Position numbers and translations under genes: made by a program. From assembly GCF_900156375.1 (NCBI RefSeq), contig NZ_FTNK01000005.1, positions 62,001 through 126,000 of the forward strand: a DNA stretch of 64,000 nt. Reading direction: 5' to 3'. This stretch comes from Paenibacillus macquariensis (lineage in GTDB: Bacteria > Bacillota > Bacilli > Paenibacillales > Paenibacillaceae). Below the pieces are notes generated by a model that saw only the letters and a program-made list of their open reading frames with translations, did no database searches and was not told the DNA's origin. Positions 1 through 6,955 of this stretch are shown one piece after another (the first letter of the stretch is position 1; the number at the start of each line of letters is the position of its first letter).

Positions 1-828
1 ATGGTGTATATCTTGGGACTTCAAGTATTTACTCAACTTGTGGAGTATTGGAAGAATGCACCTAGTTATTTCTCAAGCGCGAATGATTTCATTCAACAGA
101 CGAACATACAGGCGGAAGGATTATTTGACCGTCTTCAGCCTGATGTGGCAACGAGTGTACAACAGTTTCTATCTACGCTGACCTCGTATGTTCAATCCAT
201 GGTAAATACGGTTTCTTCTTCATTTTTGTCTTTTGCAAAAGGGATACCGGATATGTTTATATTCTTCATCGTGTTCTGCGTAGCTGTGTATTTGTTCAGT
301 TTCAGTCTCGATACGATGCGTAGTAGCGTACTATCTTTCTTTGAAGAAAAGTCACAGAGCCAAGTGAATGAAGTGATCCTTAGTCTCAAAAGGTCAATCT
401 TTGGATTTCTAAGTGCGCAGCTTATATTAAGTATCTCGACTTATGTCGTTACACTCCTAGGTCTTCTAATTTTGGGGGTATCCTATCCGTTAGCTGTCGC
501 ATTATTAGTCACCGTTGTCGATCTGCTACCGATTCTTGGTGTGGGTTCGGTTCTAATCCCTTGGGCCATATATCTGATGATTGTTGGGAACACCTATACG
601 GCTCTTGGATTAGTGATCCTCTTTATAGTAATTACGGTCTGGCGTCGCGTTCTTGAACCTAAAATTATAGGTGATGCCGTTGGTATTGGGGCACTGCCTG
701 CTCTGATTAGCATGTATGTTGGTTTCAAATTAGTTGGAGTTATCGGTTTCTTTATTGGGCCATTGGTCATTATCATTTATGTAGCCATGCGTAAAGCGGG
801 CTTGTTCCATATCAAAATTAAGTTTTAA
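1..828 (+). CDS. ytvI: AI-2E family transporter, YtvI-like (5' end outside window)
   Basis: This is a polytopic membrane protein with about five hydrophobic segments and the C-terminal PerM/AI-2E pattern: a VVDLLPILGVGS loop, a WRRVLEPKIIG motif and a final GFFIGPLVI helix. The visible 275 residues are shorter than the roughly 370 usual for sporulation protein YtvI, and the frame is open from base 1, so the start is probably upstream of the window. The family are permease-like proteins, and YtvI is linked to sporulation in Bacilli. A hairpin terminator follows directly, so the gene ends its transcription unit. It could be another PerM paralogue; placement next to cotJ favours a sporulation role but does not prove it. 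Confidence 0.75.
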   Translation: MVYILGLQVFTQLVEYWKNAPSYFSSANDFIQQTNIQAEGLFDRLQPDVATSVQQFLSTLTSYVQSMVNTVSSSFLSFAKGIPDMFIFFIVFCVAVYLFSFSLDTMRSSVLSFFEEKSQSQVNEVILSLKRSIFGFLSAQLILSISTYVVTLLGLLILGVSYPLAVALLVTVVDLLPILGVGSVLIPWAIYLMIVGNTYTALGLVILFIVITVWRRVLEPKIIGDAVGIGALPALISMYVGFKLVGVIGFFIGPLVIIIYVAMRKAGLFHIKIKF

Positions 829-840
829 ATTCACTCACTG

Positions 841-890
841 AACGGGATGATTCAGCCAAGTACACTATGGCTGGATCATTCCGTTTTATT
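841..890 (+). terminator. Rho-independent terminator after the permease gene
   Basis: A long imperfect stem pairs AACGG-ATGAT-CAGCCA with TGGCTG-ATCAT-CCGTT around a short loop and runs into TTTTATTT. It lies 13 bp after the permease stop codon. Confidence 0.8.
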
Positions 891-894
891 TAAG

Positions 895-942
895 CTCCTT
901 GTGGTTTAAGCCGACAACTAGGCCAAGCCAAGGAGTTTTTTT
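895..942 (+). terminator. Second terminator-like hairpin
   Basis: CTCCTTG at 895-901 pairs with CAAGGAG at 929-935, and a run of seven T follows. The loop is long (27 nt). It probably insulates the cotJ operon from the permease gene. Confidence 0.5.
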
Positions 943-972
943 GTCTTATTTCAGTTCATTTTCTGGGCTAAC

Positions 973-1003
973 GTCATATGCTTATTACAAAGACGCGTAG
1001 GTA
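973..1003 (+). promoter_or_regulatory. Candidate sigma-E promoter of the cotJ operon
   Basis: GTCATATG at 973-980 resembles the sigma-E -35 consensus (GTCATATT). A weak -10-like CGTAGGTA lies 15 bp downstream at 996-1003, about 25 bp before the cotJA start. B. subtilis cotJ is known to be sigma-E dependent. The -10 match is poor, so the call rests on position and the -35 box. Confidence 0.4.
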
Positions 1004-1027
1004 TTATGATTCTTAAGGAGGAGACTT

Positions 1028-1252
1028 TTGTTGAACTCACAGATACGAAGCTATACACCTTTTGTTGGTCCTTTCGATCCCTGTCCGCCATTACTCTGTA
1101 GGACTTATGTGGTACCGCCTAATCAATTCATTCAATTCCAGCCATTAGGCTGGCCACAGTATAGTCTTTCTGAAGCTCTAAGACGGGGAACGCTTTGGCC
1201 AGCACTATACAGTCCATATACTGCTAGACAATCGCAAGGGAGGACTTCTTGA
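1028..1252 (+). CDS. cotJA: Spore coat associated protein CotJA
   Basis: This is a 74-residue, proline- and tyrosine-rich protein with the family pattern of a central GWPQYSLSEALRRGTLWPALYSPY region. CotJA proteins are about 80 residues and are needed for CotJC assembly into the inner coat of the mother cell. AGGAGG at 1016-1021 serves tandem TTG codons at 1028 and 1031; either could be the start. It is the first gene of cotJABC, and its stop overlaps the cotJB start. Confidence 0.88.
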   Translation: MLNSQIRSYTPFVGPFDPCPPLLCRTYVVPPNQFIQFQPLGWPQYSLSEALRRGTLWPALYSPYTARQSQGRTS

Positions 1253-1518
1253 TGGAGTTTACACAGTGTGATGACCAGTATTATGAATGGCTGGAACAAC
1301 TTCAAACCGTAGATTTTGCTCTTGTAGAACTCAACTTATTTCTTGACACACATCCTGACGATCTAAAAAGCATCCAACAGTATAACCAACTGAGTCAAGA
1401 AAGAATGCGACTTGCGCATCAGTTCCAGGAAGTATACGGACCTCTTATGCATTTTGGCCATGCTTTTTCAAGATTTCCATGGCAATGGTCACAATCCCCT
1501 TGGCCTTGGCAAGTATAG
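1252..1518 (+). CDS. cotJB: Spore coat protein CotJB
   Basis: An 88-residue protein matching CotJB in length and pattern: a helical N-terminal half containing QLQTVDFALVELNLFLDTHP and a C-terminal YGPLMHFG motif followed by a Trp/Pro-rich tail. ATG at 1252 is preferred over the adjacent TTG at 1249 because AAGGGAGG at 1236-1243 is correctly spaced. The ATG shares a base with the cotJA stop, so the two are translationally coupled. It acts in coat assembly with CotJA and CotJC. Confidence 0.88.
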   Translation: MEFTQCDDQYYEWLEQLQTVDFALVELNLFLDTHPDDLKSIQQYNQLSQERMRLAHQFQEVYGPLMHFGHAFSRFPWQWSQSPWPWQV

Positions 1519-1543
1519 AATCTAACGGAGGTGAGGTTTGTTC

Positions 1544-1936
1544 ATGTGGGTGTATGAGAAAAAATTGCAATATCCTGTTAGGGTTAGTAAATGTGATCCC
1601 CAAATGGCCAGATATTTGGCTGAACAGTATGGTGGTGCGGATGGAGAGTTGGCTGCTGCGTTACGTTACTTAAATCAGCGGTATACAATACCGGATAAAG
1701 TTATTGGTCTGTTAACAGATATTGGTACTGAAGAATTCGCTCACCTCGAGATGATTGCGACGATGATCTACAAACTAACCAAAGATGCTTCTGTTGAACA
1801 ACTGAAAGCAGCGGGTCTCGGTCCGCATTACGCGGCCCATGATAGTGCCCTATTCTATGAGAATGCAAGCGGCGTTCCATTCACAGCTGCCTATATTCAA
1901 GCGAAAGGTGACCCTATTGTAAGCTTAGGCATGTAG
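1544..1936 (+). CDS. cotJC: CotJC N-terminal part, interrupted by the prophage
   Basis: Residues 1-123 are a canonical CotJC: a MWVYEKKLQYP start, DGELAAALRYL near residue 35 and GTEEFAHLEM near residue 65. CotJC belongs to the ferritin-like manganese catalase fold; E35, E64 and H67 are the likely first-half metal ligands. After GGT-GAC the host sequence stops at the 9-bp core, and seven residues including phage-encoded ones (P-I-V-S-L-G-M) precede a stop, giving a 130-residue product. GGAGGTGA at 1527-1534 sets ATG 1544 as start. The missing 66 codons lie at 48646-48846; joined they give 189 residues, the normal length. As it stands the protein should be non-functional. Confidence 0.93.
   Translation: MWVYEKKLQYPVRVSKCDPQMARYLAEQYGGADGELAAALRYLNQRYTIPDKVIGLLTDIGTEEFAHLEMIATMIYKLTKDASVEQLKAAGLGPHYAAHDSALFYENASGVPFTAAYIQAKGDPIVSLGM
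1906..1914. other. attL core site
   Basis: AGGTGACCC occurs here and at the right end. Left of it is cotJC coding sequence, right of it phage sequence. The core covers the last base of a Lys codon, Gly-Asp and two bases of a Pro codon. A short core inside an imperfect palindrome (GGTGACC) is typical of large serine recombinases. Confidence 0.88.
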
Positions 1937-1938
1937 GG

Positions 1939-3378
1939 CTAACGCCATGTAATATCAACTAATTTACCGTCTTCAACTACAATTTTTTCTATTAGTAGGG
2001 CCAAAGCTTTTTTTGCCTTTAGCCTATCTGTGCCAGTTACATCGCCTAATAGTTTTTTTATATTCGATTTAACCCCTTGTACGTTACCCTTCTTTTTCTC
2101 CAATTCCTCTAACTTTTCATACAATAAGATCCTTTCACCATCAACTCGAGAACTTGCTACCTTTAAATCATTTGCTGAAATTAAATCATTCTCATATGCT
2201 TCAATTTGTTTTTGTATCCTTTTATCGATTCTTGTAAGTTGTCTTTTTATATCTTCCTTTTCATCCTCGTCAGTCACAGTCATCGCTATTTTTAAATTAA
2301 GATTTTTTTCGGAAGTATAATACGCTTTTTCAATTTCTTCTATTATGTGTTTCTCAAATGGATCTCGATGAAATGCATGGTGCTTACATCCGTAACCCAA
2401 GACATAAGATGAACAAATGTATCTAAAATAGGCATAATTCCCACTCGTTCTTTGATATCGTGCTGTACTGCCCTTCATATTACCGCCACAATGCTTACAT
2501 TTAACTAATCCGGTAAGAAGATAAGACTCATTATCAGCATGTTTATGTGAGCGTGAGCGTGCTTTGAATATTAGTTGAATCTTCTCAAATTTCTCTAGGG
2601 GGATAATGGCGGGGTGGTTATCTTCGTTGGTTATCCATTTACTCTTGTCACGAATTACAGTCTTACCATTTTTATTTTCTCTTTTATTGTATATCATGAC
2701 ACCTGATAACATTTCATTGCTGATCAATCGCTTAACATTGACCTGATCCCACATCTTCCCTTTCCTTGTTGTAGATCCTGATTCATTCAATAATTTAGCT
2801 ATCATTCTATGCCCATGGCCTTGTTCTGCTAATTCAAACATATATCTAACGTGTTTAGCTTCATCTTCATTAATGGCATACAATCCATCCTTTATAAAAT
2901 ACCCGTAACATGCGATTCCTAGCGCCTTATTTGTATTCTTAGCAAGAGATATCATATTATCTTTAACTCGCTCGCTCGTTCTTTCGCGCTCAAACTCCGC
3001 AAATGTTCCAAGTAGCTGAAGTGTCATTCTCCCAACGGATGTAGATGTATCGAACTTCTCAGTTGATGATGCGTAGTCACAATCATACTCCTTGAAGAAA
3101 TTGACCATTTGCAATAAATCGAGTAGGTTTCTACCCAAACGGTCTATCTTTGTTGTTAGTACAAGATCAAATTCTCTATTCTCAATCCTCTTTATCATTT
3201 TTCTTAACAATGGCCGCTTAGTATTTTTTGCACTTACTCCATCATCAGAGAATATAACCGGCTCATCCCACACCATTGAAACACAGTATGCCTTTAGTCG
3301 CTCTTCTTGTTCGGCCAGGGAATTACCTTGTTCCACTTGTTCATCCGTTGAAACACGTATGTATGCTGCTACTCTCAA
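1939..3378 (-). CDS. Large serine recombinase (phage integrase)
   Basis: A 479-residue serine recombinase, expected to integrate and, with a directionality factor, excise the prophage. The resolvase domain (about 1-140) has nucleophile Ser10 in YIRVST, then DRLGRN at 79-84 and FERERTSER near 130. A recombinase domain spans about 155-265, a zinc ribbon has C294, C297, C322 and C331, and a long coiled coil follows at about 370-440. The start is TTG with SD AGGAGG six bases upstream. It lies 12 bp after the repressor in the same direction, so it is probably co-transcribed. Its stop is 25 bp from the attL core. No clear sigma-E or sigma-K promoter was seen upstream. Confidence 0.93.
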   Translation of the reverse strand: MRVAAYIRVSTDEQVEQGNSLAEQEERLKAYCVSMVWDEPVIFSDDGVSAKNTKRPLLRKMIKRIENREFDLVLTTKIDRLGRNLLDLLQMVNFFKEYDCDYASSTEKFDTSTSVGRMTLQLLGTFAEFERERTSERVKDNMISLAKNTNKALGIACYGYFIKDGLYAINEDEAKHVRYMFELAEQGHGHRMIAKLLNESGSTTRKGKMWDQVNVKRLISNEMLSGVMIYNKRENKNGKTVIRDKSKWITNEDNHPAIIPLEKFEKIQLIFKARSRSHKHADNESYLLTGLVKCKHCGGNMKGSTARYQRTSGNYAYFRYICSSYVLGYGCKHHAFHRDPFEKHIIEEIEKAYYTSEKNLNLKIAMTVTDEDEKEDIKRQLTRIDKRIQKQIEAYENDLISANDLKVASSRVDGERILLYEKLEELEKKKGNVQGVKSNIKKLLGDVTGTDRLKAKKALALLIEKIVVEDGKLVDITWR

Positions 3379-3390
3379 TATGACGCCTCC

Positions 3391-4062
3391 TTAGTATTTA
3401 ATATTAAATGGTGACATGAACCAAACCATTTTACCGATAACATTAATGGTTATTTCTTCTACCACGTTAGCATCAAAGGATTTAGCTGAATGTACTGTAT
3501 TGTAACTGTCAGGTTCAAGGACTAAGGTGTTTTGAAGTTTATAAAACCTTTTCAAGGTTGCTTCATATCCATTTACAGATACAGCCACAATATCGCCATT
3601 AGATATTTCTTCTGTTGGATCGATTAATGCATATGATCCATTTGGAACTACTTTATTCATACTGTCTCCATTTACCTGGAGTAAAAATGCCTCTTGGTGA
3701 CAGCTAAATATGTATTCAGGGATTTCTATATTATCGTCTACTGGGATCATTTCTAACGGTACCCCGGCCGCTATACTTCCGTACAAAGGCACTAATCTTG
3801 ATTTACCTTCGATTGTATAAACTTCACTCGATTCTTTCAATTCCGATGTTTGTTGGTTGTTATCAAATATTAAATCATCAGTCTTAACTCCTAAAATATC
3901 AGCTATCATTTCTACTTTACCCATGCGAGGTTCAGTTTTGCCAGCCTCCCAATATCCGATAGTCACATCAGATACACCGACTCTTCTTCCTAACTCTGAC
4001 TTAGACATTCCTTTCCCTTCTCTAATTTTCTTTAGGTTATTTGCGAAATTGATATTATTCAC
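3391..4062 (-). CDS. LexA-like phage repressor (XRE HTH plus S24 peptidase)
   Basis: This 223-residue repressor has an XRE helix-turn-helix at about residues 10-60 and an S24/LexA-type self-cleavage domain. Ser134 (in NGDSMN) and Lys171 (in ATLKRF) form the likely catalytic dyad, and Ala99-Gly100 in GSIAAGVP is the likely cleavage bond. It should hold lysogeny and be inactivated through RecA in the SOS response. GTG at 4062 is chosen because AGGAGGA sits five bases upstream; an ATG at 4098 would lie upstream of the predicted promoter. The integrase follows in the same operon. Confidence 0.9.
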   Translation of the reverse strand: MNNINFANNLKKIREGKGMSKSELGRRVGVSDVTIGYWEAGKTEPRMGKVEMIADILGVKTDDLIFDNNQQTSELKESSEVYTIEGKSRLVPLYGSIAAGVPLEMIPVDDNIEIPEYIFSCHQEAFLLQVNGDSMNKVVPNGSYALIDPTEEISNGDIVAVSVNGYEATLKRFYKLQNTLVLEPDSYNTVHSAKSFDANVVEEITINVIGKMVWFMSPFNIKY

Positions 4063-4088
4063 GTTAATCCTCCTAAGTAATTTTCTGT

Positions 4089-4118
4089 ATTGTATCACAT
4101 TTATAATAGGAAACGCAA
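4089..4118 (-). promoter_or_regulatory. Candidate repressor promoter
   Basis: On the reverse strand TTGCGT (4118-4113) and TACAAT (4094-4089) are 18 bp apart. Transcription would begin near 4082, leaving a short leader with the SD for the GTG start at 4062. Confidence 0.5.
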
Positions 4119-4172
4119 ATAAAACCTAAATAAAAATTAGATTAATTATATTAAACATTAGTTTATTTGGCA

Positions 4173-4201
4173 TTGACTCTAATTAATAATTAGGATACTA
4201 T
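4173..4201 (+). promoter_or_regulatory. Early lytic promoter with operator in its spacer
   Basis: TTGACT (4173-4178) and TACTAT (4196-4201) are exactly 17 bp apart. The spacer starts with a perfect dyad CTAATT-AAT-AATTAG (4179-4193). This is the expected layout for a promoter of the Cro-like gene and early operon that is shut by repressor binding between the boxes. Confidence 0.75.
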
Positions 4202-4225
4202 TAATTCAACAGAGGAGGTGATTAC

Positions 4226-4468
4226 ATGAAGGATGTAGGAAAGCGAACTCTGAGAGAATGGAGAGCTAAGAGAAATTTAAGTAAACAAGATGTATCTATT
4301 AGATTGGGAATTAATCAAGTCACCTATGCAAAGTGGGAGAATAAGCCCTCAGTACTAAGAATAATTGATTTAGTTCGCATTGCACAAATATTGCAATGTA
4401 GAGTATGTGACATTATTCTATTTGAAGAAAATCCTAATTTTAACTTAGGATTACAAGAAATAATGTAA
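4226..4468 (+). CDS. Cro-like XRE transcriptional regulator
   Basis: An 80-residue helix-turn-helix protein with the XRE pattern: LREWRAKRNLSKQDVSIRLGI, then a YAKWEN recognition region. It is divergent from the repressor and first in the early operon, the position of cro or an early regulator. GAGGAGGTG gives a strong ribosome binding site. Its role in antagonising the repressor is inferred from position. Confidence 0.8.
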   Translation: MKDVGKRTLREWRAKRNLSKQDVSIRLGINQVTYAKWENKPSVLRIIDLVRIAQILQCRVCDIILFEENPNFNLGLQEIM

Positions 4469-4521
4469 ATTGGAAAGTTGGACAACCAGAAGCGCATAGA
4501 TTAGAAGGGGAGGGATGTGGG

Positions 4522-4683
4522 ATGCGAAAGGAAGAACAAAAATTTATAACTCGTTCTCATTTTAGAATTATAAATGGAGAAGAGGTAGAAATTGTACTCA
4601 GCGAGACTGATATTCCAGATCGGTGCAAACTTATTTGGACCGAAATAATGACAGGGAACAAATACGAATTAGTGGAAGGGTAA
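4522..4683 (+). CDS. Small hypothetical early protein
   Basis: A 53-codon frame with SD GGGGAGGG eight bases before the ATG. The product is mildly acidic and unrecognised. It sits between the Cro-like and antirepressor genes in the same direction. Confidence 0.55.
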   Translation: MRKEEQKFITRSHFRIINGEEVEIVLSETDIPDRCKLIWTEIMTGNKYELVEG

Positions 4684-4728
4684 GCCTTCCCTTGTTGGAC
4701 AAGCGTAATTAACGAAAGGAGCAGTCAT

Positions 4729-5490
4729 ATGAACCAATTACAAATTATCGATCATAACGGACAACGAGTTTTGACAACTAACCAACTTGCTGAATCATAC
4801 GAAGCTGATCGGCAACAGATTAGTTACAACTTTATTAATAACGCTAAACGCTACGACCAGGGCAAGCACTTCTATTCTTTAACAGGAGATGCAAAAAGAG
4901 AGTTTTTAGACCGTCATGAAATTCAAGACGGTTCAAGAAACGCAGCCGTTTTATACCTTTGGACCGAAAAAGGAGCATGGCTACACGCTAAGTCATTAAA
5001 TACAGATAAAGCATGGGAAGCATACGAAATGTTGATTGATGATTATTATTCCATAAAAGAAACTCCATCAATCGACCTAACCGGACTAAGCCCGCAACTA
5101 CAACTCTTAATCAATATGGAACAGGGATTAAAGCAAATCGAACAACGCCAACAGGAGCAAGAACAAACACTTATCACCATCAAAGAAACCTTCCTGCAGC
5201 GTGACGAAAATTGGAGATCGAAGATCAATGGTCTGCTAAATGGTACAGCTAGAAGTTCCGGACAAGCATACAAAGATATCAGATCGGAGAGTTACCGAAT
5301 CCTTGAAGATCGTGGACGGTGCGACCTAAAAAGACGGTTGGTTAACCTCAAAGATCGATTGGAAGAACAAGGAGCCACAAAAACCAAGCTTAATGAAACC
5401 AATCGTTTGGATGTCATCGAGTCTGAACCGAGGCTAAAGGAAATCTATACAACGATCGTCAAGGAATTATCTATTGGGACTTTGGCTTAG
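4729..5490 (+). CDS. Phage antirepressor (ORF6N/ORF6C type)
   Basis: This 253-residue protein starts with an ORF6N-like DNA-binding domain: VLTTNQLAESYEAD, NAKRY..GKHFYSL and LWTEKGAWLHAKSL within residues 1-110. A Gln/Glu-rich helical linker (about 120-155) and an ORF6C-like C-terminus with RSESYRILEDRGRCDLKRRL follow. Such proteins interfere with repressors or take part in early phage regulation. A good SD (AAAGGAG) precedes ATG 4729. Position right after the Cro-like gene fits. Confidence 0.82.
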   Translation: MNQLQIIDHNGQRVLTTNQLAESYEADRQQISYNFINNAKRYDQGKHFYSLTGDAKREFLDRHEIQDGSRNAAVLYLWTEKGAWLHAKSLNTDKAWEAYEMLIDDYYSIKETPSIDLTGLSPQLQLLINMEQGLKQIEQRQQEQEQTLITIKETFLQRDENWRSKINGLLNGTARSSGQAYKDIRSESYRILEDRGRCDLKRRLVNLKDRLEEQGATKTKLNETNRLDVIESEPRLKEIYTTIVKELSIGTLA

Positions 5491-5504
5491 AAAGGATGAC
5501 AACC

Positions 5505-5759
5505 ATGAAATATCAATTTAAAGGAATTATCAGAGGCACGTATAGTTGGTTCCAAGCTTCTGGGTTTGAAGAAGTTGCAGTATACAAATTCGAAGATGAA
5601 AACCTTCATGAGCTGCTAGACGGACTAGCTATTGATGAATGGTCATTCGTTTTAAAAGTTAATGGTCGTCGTATCAAAAATGTTATTCAGTACCTAAAGC
5701 GCAATAAGCTCAATCCTGAAAATTACATGCGTTATCAGAATGGAGAGTGGGTTGCATGA
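5505..5759 (+). CDS. Hypothetical early phage protein
   Basis: An 84-residue protein with no motif I recognise. ATG 5505 is preferred to ATG 5496 because AAAGGA at 5490-5495 would abut the latter. The 3' end overlaps the next frame by 20 bases. Confidence 0.6.
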   Translation: MKYQFKGIIRGTYSWFQASGFEEVAVYKFEDENLHELLDGLAIDEWSFVLKVNGRRIKNVIQYLKRNKLNPENYMRYQNGEWVA

Positions 5760-5934
5760 ATGTTTCAGGATTCCCCATAAAAGACGGTTGGGTTTCATTT
5801 ACCAAGGGTTAGGTAAGTCAGATAAATGTGAAATCGAAGCTAACGGCAGCAAGGTGATCATACGAGGCGGAGAAGATATTTTAAAGCTTCGTGACAAGCT
5901 TAATGAACTATATCCAGTTAAGGAAGGAGAATAA
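5740..5934 (+). CDS. Hypothetical protein with LKLRD-LYPV tail
   Basis: A 64-residue frame whose C-terminal half (GKSDKCEIE then LKLRDKLNELYPV) resembles the C-terminal half of the product of 6444-6677. The two are likely diverged copies of one small phage family. The start is uncertain because no clear SD precedes it; it may be coupled to the upstream gene. Confidence 0.55.
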   Translation: MESGLHECFRIPHKRRLGFIYQGLGKSDKCEIEANGSKVIIRGGEDILKLRDKLNELYPVKEGE

Positions 5935-5936
5935 GC

Positions 5937-6083
5937 ATGGAAAAGGAAATCAGAATTACTATCAACTCGCTTTGCAAGCTGATTCAAGAGAGTGTTAAAA
6001 AAGAAAATACCTCCGAAGAGTTGGGATCTCTAGCGAAGGTAATCTCTGCTACTGCTGAATTAATTACAGCTACTAAAGTTTAA
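5937..6083 (+). CDS. Small hypothetical protein
   Basis: A 48-residue, mostly helical and weakly charged product. AAGGAAGGAG gives a strong SD. The 3' end overlaps the convergent reverse-strand gene by about 10 bases. Confidence 0.6.
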   Translation: MEKEIRITINSLCKLIQESVKKENTSEELGSLAKVISATAELITATKV

Positions 6084-6240
6084 TGTTTTGCACTCTTGCT
6101 AGTATCTCGGGTAGCGCATTCTCGTATTCAGTCATCAATGTATCAACTGATGGCTTTTGACCAGAATATCGATTTTCCAAGTACAACATAGCTAGTTGGT
6201 GAGCTTTTGCGGTTGATGATAGAGATATAAAGTCAGACAT
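6073..6240 (-). CDS. Small reverse-strand protein inside the early operon
   Basis: A 55-residue frame beginning MSDFISLSSTAKAHQLAML, with SD GAGAGGAGG eight bases before the ATG. The strong ribosome site on the strand opposite to the early operon supports a real gene. Function is unknown. Because it is convergent to the operon its transcript would be antisense to 5937-6083. Confidence 0.6.
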   Translation of the reverse strand: MSDFISLSSTAKAHQLAMLYLENRYSGQKPSVDTLMTEYENALPEILARVQNIKL

Positions 6241-6330
6241 TTAAAAACCTCCTCTCAAGAATATTAAAAGTTGGACACTTTCATTATTCGACACAAGAGG
6301 ACAATAAACCTATCAAAAGGAGGAATAAAC

Positions 6331-6447
6331 ATGATTATCAAAGCAAGGACTTGGTTATCTCTAACATCTGGTGAGCAAATGTCAGCACTTAAATATTTAG
6401 CTGATCGGACAAGCAGGAAGTGGTCTAGAAGAGAGGGACAAGCATGA
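6331..6447 (+). CDS. Very small hypothetical protein
   Basis: A 38-residue basic product with a near-perfect ribosome site (AAAAGGAGG). The stop overlaps the ATG of the next gene (ATGA), so the two are coupled. Confidence 0.55.
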   Translation: MIIKARTWLSLTSGEQMSALKYLADRTSRKWSRREGQA

Positions 6448-6677
6448 GGGCTGATAAGAGAATGAATGTATTATCTGTATGCTTCGGGAAAAGCGAAACC
6501 GCAATATTGAATAAGTCTCAAAACCTCTTAGAAATACACACAGTTTCACAGGCTAAGCCAATATATATAGCATCTGGAATCAAGAACGCATTAAAACTAA
6601 GGGACTTACTGAACGATGCTTACCCAGTGGAGGTTTACTCGAGTGGTAAAGACATGCGGGCACGAAAACGAAGTTAG
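6444..6677 (+). CDS. Hypothetical protein, relative of 5740-5934
   Basis: A 77-residue product. Its region GKSETAILN to LKLRDLLNDAYPVE aligns with GKSDKCEIE to LKLRDKLNELYPVK of the gene at 5740-5934, suggesting duplication of a small early gene. No function can be assigned. Confidence 0.6.
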   Translation: MRADKRMNVLSVCFGKSETAILNKSQNLLEIHTVSQAKPIYIASGIKNALKLRDLLNDAYPVEVYSSGKDMRARKRS

Positions 6678-6690
6678 GAGGATTGATGAA

Positions 6691-6900
6691 TTGAGAATGG
6701 CAATTCGTATAAATTTCAGTGAAAATCACGAAGATCAACGAGCTTTATCTCAAGCAGGTGGAAGAATCGTTTTTCCACATAACAAGCCTCCCATGTTCGG
6801 ATTTGATAATGAAGAACAGAGAATTAGGTATGAGCAGTTTAGAAAGATGTATAAAAACGAAAAAGTGACCACGGCTGCAACCGAGATCACTTTGAATTAA
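6691..6900 (+). CDS. Hypothetical early protein
   Basis: A 69-residue product containing GGRIVFPHNKPPMFGFD and a basic C-terminal helix. TTG 6691 is favoured as start because AGGAGG at 6676-6681 is nine bases upstream. No family recognised. Confidence 0.55.
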   Translation: MRMAIRINFSENHEDQRALSQAGGRIVFPHNKPPMFGFDNEEQRIRYEQFRKMYKNEKVTTAATEITLN

Positions 6901-6955
6901 AAGCTTTGAAAAAATCTTACGGACAACATAACACAAATTTTAGGAGGATGTAAAG

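Noticed and set aside
3379..3480. Sigma-E or sigma-K promoter directly before the integrase
   Set aside because: CATTTAAT and similar boxes occur, but no -35/-10 pair with acceptable spacing; GTCATATT overlaps the start codon.
4062..4098. Upstream ATG start for the repressor
   Set aside because: It would lie upstream of the predicted promoter start point and has no SD; GTG 4062 has both.
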